Translations under genes and position numbers: made by a program
Shown: positions 58,179 through 64,000 of the stretch, in pieces
Numbering within the stretch: the stretch's first letter is position 1
How the letters are laid out: the number at the start of each line of letters is the position of its first letter
Source: UBA3946 sp002385755
Lineage (GTDB): Bacteria; Bacillota_I; Bacilli_A; ML615J-28; CAG-698
Direction of reading: 5' to 3'
Length of the DNA: 64,000 bases
Assembly (NCBI GenBank): GCA_050953085.1
Contig: JBMNLX010000009.1
Coordinates: forward strand, 62,001 to 126,000
Notes under the pieces: model-generated
Seen by the model: only the letters and a program-made list of their open reading frames with translations
Told to the model about the DNA's origin: nothing
Databases searched by the model: none

Positions 58179-59963
58179 ATGAAAAAACTAATAAAAGGTT
58201 TATTAATCTTTATCATAACCATCGTTCTTATCGTCGGCATTCCTTTGGGGATCCTCTATTTTATGGTGGCGGATTCGAAGGACAACGCCCCAACGTCTCT
58301 TTATCAAGACAGCGTCGTTCTTGACCGGGAGATCGCCGATTTAATCAATCACGCCCTCAGCGACAACGAAAACTATGATTTCACCTTATCCGAGGATGAT
58401 ATCAACATTTTGATTTTCGCGCTTATTCGCGACTCGCTTAACAAGGATTATTATAAATCCGGTTGTGACGATGAGGAGTGCAAGAATATCAAAGTTATCA
58501 CCTTGGTAGAAGGGATTCCCGTTATCGGCGGAAAGAAAGCGTATTTCAAACATCTTTACGCGGAGATATCCGGAAAGGAAATGACGTTTTACGCGACCCT
58601 TGATATTTTGGGAATGATAAAAACCCGCCTGAAACTCGGCTTTGAAGTCGGCGAAAAAGACGGCGTTTACACAGTTAAAGTGCACAAGATGGGACTGGGA
58701 AAGATTAACCTCGCCAAAGGTCTCGGAAAAAAAATCCGCGACCCGATTTTCTCCTCCTTGGGCATTACCGAAAACGAGATTAATTCTAAACTTGAGAAAA
58801 AAAACCTGCCGATAACTTTTTCCGCCGATGATTTCGCTTTTACTTTTGATAGGAAGGATTTAGGCGCGATTATCGCGGGGCTTTTGCTTCCGGACGAAGA
58901 TAAGCCGGAAAACACGATTATCAAGGAATTGTTCGCTTTGCTTACGACACCCGATGAGGGCGGGCTTTCGTTTGGGTTTTACGATGACCCGGAAGAGCGG
59001 TTCGGGATGCGACTTGACATGAAGCCGTTCGCGGGAGACGAGGAAACGTATGACGCCTCTTTAAACGCGATTAAGGTCCCGTTTGACGTCGACGCCTTTA
59101 TTAAGAATAAAACCCAGACTTTCTTGCTCGCGAACTTGACGGGCGGAGACATGAAAGTGGTTTTTACCGCCGACGAGTTTAACCGCCTGCTTTACGATAA
59201 AACCAACGGGTATGAAAACTTTAAGTACGAGATACCTTTCGCCGAGGGCGAGGCCAATTTTTCGCTCGCGGTCAAGGGCATCGCGGTCGAAATTCCCTCC
59301 TCCGACCAGATTAAGTTTAACTTTTTGGTCGATATCAACGGCCTGAAATCAATTATGGTTTTAAGCGGCGGAATCGAGCCCAACGAGACGGAGGACGAGA
59401 TAACGATATACCTGAACGAGACGGTCACAATCGGCGAGGTCGAGACTTCCGCCGCGTTTCTTTTTGATATTATCGGCGATAATGTCGAAAGTTTTGAACT
59501 AATGGAGTATCGTCCCCAGGATCGGGCTTTCTTAATCACCGTCCAGGCGTTTAACTCCTTTATGAGCGTCGGCGGCGAATCAACCCCGCTTGAAGCGGAA
59601 CGCATCCGTTTCGGGACTAATGTGCTGGAAGTGTTCGTAAAGGTCGATGATCCCTCCCTGCAGGAAACTATTGAGAACGTAACCGGGATGATAAACGACC
59701 TTTTAAGCGGCGATTTTTTGGATCCCGACGCCTTTACGGGTCAGGAAGAAGAAATTGAAGAGCTAAACGCTATTTTGGATGATATCAACGACATATTAAA
59801 CAATCCGGAAGAAGAGCTTGACGAAGAGGATGTCGACCAGTTGATCGAGATAATCAATCAATTGGACGAGGAAAACCAGCAGGAGCTCTACAACCAGATT
59901 GAAGACGCGCTCTTGGATAACGAAGACTTGCTTGAATTATATGATTTGCTTTTCGGGAATTAA
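58179..59963 (+). CDS. Large membrane-anchored hypothetical protein
   Basis: 594 residues: one N-terminal helix (IKGLLIFIITIVLIVGIPLG), then a long outside part of alternating beta-type sequence in which a phrase like LSEDDINILIFALI recurs as FSADDFAFTF and FTADEFNRLLYD, suggesting tandem related domains (about 50-200, 210-350, 360-520). The last 80 residues are extremely acidic and helical (EEEIEELNAILDDINDILNN onward). No family or catalytic motif is recognised. GGAG (58169-58172) fixes ATG 58179, and coupling to the guanylate-kinase-like gene suggests one transcript. Likely a cell-envelope scaffold; function unknown. Confidence 0.65.
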   Translation: MKKLIKGLLIFIITIVLIVGIPLGILYFMVADSKDNAPTSLYQDSVVLDREIADLINHALSDNENYDFTLSEDDINILIFALIRDSLNKDYYKSGCDDEECKNIKVITLVEGIPVIGGKKAYFKHLYAEISGKEMTFYATLDILGMIKTRLKLGFEVGEKDGVYTVKVHKMGLGKINLAKGLGKKIRDPIFSSLGITENEINSKLEKKNLPITFSADDFAFTFDRKDLGAIIAGLLLPDEDKPENTIIKELFALLTTPDEGGLSFGFYDDPEERFGMRLDMKPFAGDEETYDASLNAIKVPFDVDAFIKNKTQTFLLANLTGGDMKVVFTADEFNRLLYDKTNGYENFKYEIPFAEGEANFSLAVKGIAVEIPSSDQIKFNFLVDINGLKSIMVLSGGIEPNETEDEITIYLNETVTIGEVETSAAFLFDIIGDNVESFELMEYRPQDRAFLITVQAFNSFMSVGGESTPLEAERIRFGTNVLEVFVKVDDPSLQETIENVTGMINDLLSGDFLDPDAFTGQEEEIEELNAILDDINDILNNPEEELDEEDVDQLIEIINQLDEENQQELYNQIEDALLDNEDLLELYDLLFGN

Positions 59964-59973
59964 TCTGGTTGCT

Positions 59974-60009
59974 AAGCCGTAAGACGTTAGCCGTTTTATG
60001 GCTTTTTTT
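59974..60009 (+). terminator. Terminator after the large envelope protein
   Basis: AAGCCGTAA/TTATGGCTT stem (one G-T) followed by seven Ts. Confidence 0.8.
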
Positions 60010-60028
60010 ATATTTAGGTATAAAATCC

Positions 60029-60057
60029 TTGCTTTTACGGCGTTTATAATATAAAAT
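60029..60057 (+). promoter_or_regulatory. Promoter of pduL
   Basis: TTGCTT (60029-60034), 17 bases, TAAAAT (60052-60057). Confidence 0.6.
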
Positions 60058-60091
60058 ATATAAAAACGTCTAATTTTATTATTATAAATAG

Positions 60092-60130
60092 AAAGGAGTT
60101 ACGGTAATATAAACTTTCGGTTTATATTAC
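60092..60130 (+). promoter_or_regulatory. Shine-Dalgarno and perfect 11-bp hairpin before pduL
   Basis: AAAGGAG (60092-60098) is 41 bases from ATG 60140. GTAATATAAAC (60104-60114) pairs perfectly with GTTTATATTAC (60120-60130), loop TTTCG. Folding leaves about 14 bases between ribosome site and start. No alternative in-frame start lies nearer. Confidence 0.65.
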
Positions 60131-60139
60131 GCGGCGCGA

Positions 60140-60715
60140 ATGGAAAACAAGATTTTGGTTGAAACCTCAGCCCGGCACGTCCACGTTACCGACGCCGATT
60201 TGGAAATTTTGTTCGGCAAGGGCGCGAAGTTAACGTTTAAAAGAGCGCTATCCCAGCCCGGCCAATTTGCGGCGGAAGAAAGAGTGACTTTAGTCGGACC
60301 GAAAAGAAGTATTCCCAACGTTATTATCTTAGGCCCGACGCGAAAACAGACCCAAGTTGAAATATCGGCGACCGACGCCCGGAATCTCGGCGTCGAGGCC
60401 GTGATCAAGGAATCGGGAAATCTGAAAGATACTCCCGGTATTAAAATCGTCGGCCCGGCCGGCGAGATTGATTTGACCGAAGGGGTTATTGTCGCTAAGC
60501 GGCATATTCACGCCAACCCTCAAGAGGCCGAACAATTTCATATTAGCGACGGCGAAGTCGTGAGCGTCCAGGTCATTAATGATACCCGTTCGATAACATA
60601 TCACGATGTCGTTGTCCGCGTCCGCGACGATTTTTCCGCGGCGATGCATATCGATACGGATGAGGCAAACGCCGGCTGCATCGAACCCGGAACATACGGA
60701 AGAATAATGAAATAA
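60140..60715 (+). CDS. pduL: Phosphate acyltransferase PduL
   Basis: 191 residues with two PduL barrels. VETSARHVHVTDADLEILFG holds the first zinc histidines; VAKRHIHANPQEAEQF holds the second pair; TLVGPKRSIPNVIILGP and MHIDTDEANAG are further family blocks. It converts acyl-CoA and phosphate to acyl phosphate. The N-terminal encapsulation helix of microcompartment members is missing and no shell genes are near, so it probably serves as the housekeeping phosphotransacetylase making acetyl phosphate for acetate kinase. Confidence 0.92.
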   Translation: MENKILVETSARHVHVTDADLEILFGKGAKLTFKRALSQPGQFAAEERVTLVGPKRSIPNVIILGPTRKQTQVEISATDARNLGVEAVIKESGNLKDTPGIKIVGPAGEIDLTEGVIVAKRHIHANPQEAEQFHISDGEVVSVQVINDTRSITYHDVVVRVRDDFSAAMHIDTDEANAGCIEPGTYGRIMK

Positions 60716-60720
60716 ACACA

Positions 60721-60744
60721 AAAAAGGCGTGTCACGCCTTTTTT
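60721..60744 (+). terminator. Terminator between pduL and galK
   Basis: AAAAAGGCG/CGCCTTTTT stem with a short TGTCA loop. It ends 17 bases before the galK start, with no promoter visible between, so galK-galT may depend on read-through or on a promoter inside pduL. Confidence 0.85.
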
Positions 60745-60760
60745 CATCAGAGGTGATACT

Positions 60761-61906
60761 ATGAAAAAAACAATATTGGCGGAAGCGCGGGAAGTTTTCG
60801 GTTTCGGCGAAGACGCCATACTTGGTTATTCGTCGGGGCGCGTTAATTTGATAGGAGAGCACATTGACTACAACGGCGGTCATGTATTGCCATGCCCGCT
60901 TGATATCGGGCTTTACGGCGTTATCGCCGGTCGCGATGATGATTTGATTCGCTGTTTCTCCGGCAATTACCCCGAGGCGGGGATTATCGCGTCCTCGCTT
61001 GCCGATCTTTCTTACCGAAAGGAAGACGGCTGGGCGAATTACGCGAAAGGGATGGCGCGGGAAATGAAACCTCCGCGCGGTTTTGATATTTACGTAAAAG
61101 GGAACATTCCGTCGGGAGCCGGGCTTTCATCAAGCGCCGCTCTCGAAATTCTCGTGGGGATTCTCCTTAACGCTCTTTTCCGGATGGATTATTCGCGTCT
61201 TGAATTGGTTAAATTTGCGAAAAAAACGGAAAACGAGTATATCGGCGTTCAAAGCGGCATTATGGACCAGTTCGTAATCGCGATGACCGAAAGAGGCGCG
61301 GCGATGCTTCTAAATACCGCGACGCTTTCTTACCGGTTAATCGACGCAGATTTCGGCGATTACGAGCTCGTTATCGGCAACACCGGGAAATCGCGAGAAC
61401 TTCAGTCTTCAAAATATAACGAGAGGCGCGAGGAATGCCGGCGCGGGCTTAAGATCCTGCGGGAAAAATACCGGATCGATCATCTTTGCGAGCTTACATC
61501 CGGGCAATTAAGCGAGAGCGCCGGATTGTTTGCCGAGAAAAAGATATTCAGGCGAATCCGTCACGTCGTTTCCGAAAACGAAAGGACGCTTGAAGCCGTT
61601 CGGGCGCTTGAGAGTAAGAATATCAAGTTATTCGGGGAACTGCTTAACGAGTCGCATCTTTCGCTGCGCGACGATTTCGAGGTCACCGGGAAGGAACTCG
61701 ATACGCTCGTTTCCCTGTCACAAAAACACGGCGCGATCGGCGCCCGGATGACGGGGGCGGGGTTCGGCGGCTGTATGCTCGCCTTGATTCCCCGCGCGCA
61801 TCTTACCGCCGCGACCATGGCTATCGGCCGCGATTATGAAGCGGCTATCGGCTGGGCGCCGGAATTTTATCGCGTAAATATCAGAAAAGGTGCCGAAATA
61901 ATATGA
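60761..61906 (+). CDS. galK: Galactokinase
   Basis: A 381-residue GHMP kinase: GRVNLIGEHIDYNGGHVLPC (galactokinase signature), SGAGLSSSAALEILVG (ATP loop), GVQSGIMDQFV with the catalytic Asp, and MTGAGFGGCMLALI. It phosphorylates galactose to galactose-1-phosphate. AGAGGTGAT precedes ATG 60761. It overlaps galT by 4 bases (ATGA), forming the Leloir pair; galE is not in the window. Confidence 0.95.
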   Translation: MKKTILAEAREVFGFGEDAILGYSSGRVNLIGEHIDYNGGHVLPCPLDIGLYGVIAGRDDDLIRCFSGNYPEAGIIASSLADLSYRKEDGWANYAKGMAREMKPPRGFDIYVKGNIPSGAGLSSSAALEILVGILLNALFRMDYSRLELVKFAKKTENEYIGVQSGIMDQFVIAMTERGAAMLLNTATLSYRLIDADFGDYELVIGNTGKSRELQSSKYNERREECRRGLKILREKYRIDHLCELTSGQLSESAGLFAEKKIFRRIRHVVSENERTLEAVRALESKNIKLFGELLNESHLSLRDDFEVTGKELDTLVSLSQKHGAIGARMTGAGFGGCMLALIPRAHLTAATMAIGRDYEAAIGWAPEFYRVNIRKGAEII

Positions 61907-63381
61907 AACTGCAAGAATTAATCAACGAGTTGCTCGATTACGGGTTATGTAAAAACATTCTCGACGCGCGCGACCTTGTCTATTCCGCAAACCTTCTTAT
62001 CGATATTTTCGGCGAGAAAGAATTCAAGAGGGAGCCGACCGTTCCCAGGGCCGTTGACGAAATCCTTGAGGATTTAGCCCGCGTCGCTTTCGAACGGCGT
62101 ATCATTGATTCGGACGACTACGTCACCTTTGACAATTTTAAGGCAAAGGTAGTCGACGCGATAATTGATCGGCCGGGCGCGGTCATCGATAAATTCTACC
62201 GTTTGTACAAGGAGTCGCCGCGCGCCGCGACTGATTACTTGTACCGGCTTTCCCAAGACGTCAATTACATCCAGACTCGCCGGATAAAACAGAACATAAT
62301 CTGGCGTCATAAAACCGAATATGGCGAAATCGAACTGACCGTTAATATTTCCAAACCGGAAAAAGACCCGCGCCTGATCGCTCTCCAGAGGCTTCAGCCG
62401 GCGGCCGGATACCCGAATTGCCGTTTATGTAAGGAAAACGAAGGTTACCGGGGGCATTTAAACTATGACAGTCGCAGCAACATGAGGATTATCCCGATCG
62501 AACTCGTCGGAGAAAAGTGGTATTTTCAATACTCCCCGTACTCGTATTTCGCCGAGCATTCGATTGTTTTGAACGAGCGTCATGTGCCGATGGTCGTAAA
62601 CGGCGGCACCTTCCGGAAACTCTTGGCTTTTCTCGATCTGTTCCCGGAATACTTTGTCGGTTCGAACGCCGGTTTGCCGATTGTCGGCGGATCGATCCTT
62701 AACCATGAGCATTACCAGGCGGGCAGATACGTCTTCCCGATAGAAAACGCCAAAGAAATCCCCGTCGGCGAGACGGGCGGCGTCGCCGTGAGCCGGCTTA
62801 TATGGCCGCTTTCCACGATTCGGGTTAGAGCGGCGGAAAAAGAATCGTTGGTTGCTTTTGCTGAGAAGGTGCTTGAGCGCTGGGCGAACTACGAGAATCC
62901 AGCCCTTTCACTATATAATTCTCCAGAGAATATTCACCACACCTTGACGCCGATTGCCCGCCGCGATCGTGGAGGGTATGTTTTCGACTTGATTCTCCGC
63001 TCAAATTACGCGAATGCCTCCTATCCCGACGGCGTTTTCCATCCCCATCCGGAACTTCATCACATTAAGAAAGAAAACATCGGCTTAATCGAAGCGATGG
63101 GGATGGGGATTCTTCCCGGCCGGCTAAAGAAGGAATTCGAGTTAATCGGTCGCTACCTTGAAGGCGAAGAAGACCTCGCGGCGGAACCCTGCCTGGAAAA
63201 ACATCTTCACTGGATGGAAAGGATCAAGCCCATGTACAAGCCGGGCATGGACGCCCCCTTATTCATCCGCGAGGAAGCGGGTAAAGTCTTTTCCGAGGTC
63301 CTCAAGGCCGCCGGCGTGTTCAAGATGGACGCGGCAGGGGAAGCGGCGTTTGAGGAGTTTGCGAGTGATTTGTTACGATAA
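61903..63381 (+). CDS. galT: UDP-glucose--hexose-1-phosphate uridylyltransferase (GalT type 2)
   Basis: 492 residues, the length of the Bacillota-type GalT (GalT2), distinct from the 350-residue enterobacterial form. Blocks: CRLCKENEGYRGHL with two Cys, EHSIVLNERHVPM, GGSILNHEHYQAGRYVFPIE containing the HxH-type active site, and a C-terminal HPHPELHHIKKENIGLIEAM. It exchanges UMP between UDP-glucose and galactose-1-phosphate. Translationally coupled to galK. Confidence 0.95.
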   Translation: MKLQELINELLDYGLCKNILDARDLVYSANLLIDIFGEKEFKREPTVPRAVDEILEDLARVAFERRIIDSDDYVTFDNFKAKVVDAIIDRPGAVIDKFYRLYKESPRAATDYLYRLSQDVNYIQTRRIKQNIIWRHKTEYGEIELTVNISKPEKDPRLIALQRLQPAAGYPNCRLCKENEGYRGHLNYDSRSNMRIIPIELVGEKWYFQYSPYSYFAEHSIVLNERHVPMVVNGGTFRKLLAFLDLFPEYFVGSNAGLPIVGGSILNHEHYQAGRYVFPIENAKEIPVGETGGVAVSRLIWPLSTIRVRAAEKESLVAFAEKVLERWANYENPALSLYNSPENIHHTLTPIARRDRGGYVFDLILRSNYANASYPDGVFHPHPELHHIKKENIGLIEAMGMGILPGRLKKEFELIGRYLEGEEDLAAEPCLEKHLHWMERIKPMYKPGMDAPLFIREEAGKVFSEVLKAAGVFKMDAAGEAAFEEFASDLLR

Positions 63382-63389
63382 GAACGATT

Positions 63390-63420
63390 GGGAACGCGGA
63401 GACTTCCGCGTTCCCTTTTT
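63390..63420 (+). terminator. Terminator of galK-galT
   Basis: Perfect 11-bp stem GGGAACGCGGA/TCCGCGTTCCC followed by TTTTT. Confidence 0.92.
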
Positions 63421-63536
63421 ACGGGTCTGTCAAAAATTCTTTTGATAACTAAACATGTTACTGCCGCTCCTCAATTTTCTGCAATTTTCATAGTAATTAG
63501 CGATTACGAAAGGTCTTTATTCTAAAATTTTGTCAC

Positions 63537-63564
63537 TTGACAAAAATGAAAAAAAGTGTATAAT
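63537..63564 (+). promoter_or_regulatory. Promoter of the tRNA cluster
   Basis: TTGACA (63537-63542), 16 bases, TATAAT (63559-63564). Confidence 0.8.
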
Positions 63565-63583
63565 ATAATAGCTGGATATGCAT

Positions 63584-63659
63584 GCACCTTTAGCTCAGTT
63601 GGTAGAGCAATTGACTCTTAATCAATGGGTCCGGGGTTCGAGTCCCCGAAGGTGTACCA
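63584..63659 (+). tRNA. tRNA-Lys (CTT)
   Basis: GCACCTT/AAGGTGT acceptor (one G-T), anticodon stem ATTGA/TCAAT around CTCTTAA (anticodon CTT), T-arm GGGGTTCGAGTCCCC, encoded CCA. Confidence 0.95.
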
Positions 63660-63760
63660 TTTTTTTTGTTATAAGATGTCACGATATTTTTTTATAAATG
63701 CCGTTGAAAAACCTTAATAAAAATGATATTATATTAAGGCGACGCTTCGGCAGCAAATAC

Positions 63761-63835
63761 GCGCCTATAGTAAAATGGATATTATGAGGGACTCCGAAGC
63801 CCTAGTTGCAGGTTCGATTCCTGCTAGGCGCGCCA
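63761..63835 (+). tRNA. tRNA-Arg (CCG)
   Basis: GCGCCTA/TAGGCGC acceptor, weak D-stem GTAA/TTAT, anticodon loop CTCCGAA (anticodon CCG) in an AGGGA/GCCCT stem whose innermost pair is A-G, T-arm GCAGG/CCTGC, encoded CCA. Confidence 0.9.
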
Positions 63836-63846
63836 TTGAAAATTGA

Positions 63847-63932
63847 GCGGGCATGGCGGAATTGGTAGACGCGCCAGTTTCAGGAGCTGGTAGTGAATAA
63901 CTGTGAGAGTTCAAGTCTCTCTGCCCGCACCA
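63847..63932 (+). tRNA. tRNA-Leu (CAG)
   Basis: GCGGGCA/TGCCCGC acceptor, long variable arm (class II), anticodon loop TTCAGGA (CAG) closed by CCAGT/GCTGG, encoded CCA. Confidence 0.95.
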
Positions 63933-63943
63933 TTATACATTGC

Positions 63944-64000
63944 CGGGATGTAGCTCAGCTTGGTTAGAGCGTTTGCTTCGGGAGCAAAAGGCCGTGCGTT
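63944..64000 (+). tRNA. tRNA-Pro (CGG), cut by the window end
   Basis: Begins CGGGATGTAGCTCAG; anticodon stem TTTGC/GCAAA around TTCGGGA (anticodon CGG). The T-arm and 3' end lie outside the window. Confidence 0.9.

Noticed and set aside
1..64000. Mycoplasma-type genetic code
   Set aside because: TGA ends many genes at family-correct lengths and Trp is encoded by TGG, so the standard bacterial code applies.
1..64000. CRISPR array, insertion sequence, prophage or integrated element
   Set aside because: No spaced repeats, transposase, integrase or phage structural genes are seen on either strand.

Overview
The window reads as chromosome of a low-to-mid GC Bacillota, probably an anaerobic fermenter. 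TGA is used as a normal stop, so this is not a mycoplasma code. Clues are T-box and NiCo riboswitch leaders, a CIRCE element, AGGAGG ribosome sites, many TGnTATAAT promoters, lipoprotein signals and a V-type ATPase in the Enterococcus gene order. No prophage, insertion sequence or CRISPR array is visible. I cannot name the genus.

Layout. 1-825 is the 3' end of a putative surface protein. 963-8143 holds a GKRP/MurQ-like SIS protein, a MarR repressor with its MacB-type exporter, a CapA-like lipoprotein, and a cation efflux gene behind a NiCo riboswitch. 8329-16717 is a nine-gene V-ATPase operon (order F-I-K-E-C-G-A-B-D) whose proteolipid keeps the known Na+ ligands. 16802-18678 has a duplicated membrane protein, a MazG-like enzyme, an overlooked 56-residue ORF and two tRNAs. 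18933-19310, on the minus strand, is a T-box leader (probably tryptophan) in front of a 37-codon remnant of trpB.

19464-25421 has a SpoIID/Big2 lipoprotein, a WYL-like/SF1 helicase/DUF2726 nuclease fusion, and a YccF protein lacking a standard start codon. 25528-28521 is the threonine-degradation pair tdh-kbl plus a phosphodiesterase. 28633-31697 looks like a small ECF sigma / anti-sigma / secreted subtilase regulon: the same bipartite promoter precedes both the sigma gene and the protease. 31746-36911 has an M32 carboxypeptidase and a heterodimeric ABC exporter, apparently on a leaderless mRNA.

36914-41359 is an oxaloacetate module: PEP carboxykinase with a structured leader, a carboxyltransferase, a biotin carrier and a biotin ligase. 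41437-47834 has a vWA lipoprotein, an SDR, a chromate-transporter pair, htpG under CIRCE, and a PIG-L deacetylase. 47916-51381 is thrC-thrB-hom (hom with a shortened C-terminus). Then follow an MFS carrier, pncB, convergent purB-purA, a zinc-ribbon protein, a guanylate kinase, a large membrane-anchored protein, pduL, galK-galT, and a terminal tRNA cluster (Lys-CTT, Arg-CCG, Leu-CAG, Pro-CGG), all with C at the wobble position.

Together these describe a cell that uses Na+ or H+ V-ATPase energetics, makes acetyl phosphate by PduL, ferments galactose, interconverts PEP, oxaloacetate and pyruvate with biotin enzymes, and both makes and degrades threonine. The most interesting material is regulatory: the ECF regulon, the trp T-box relic, and two genes (biotin carrier, pduL) whose Shine-Dalgarno is separated from the start codon by a perfect hairpin.
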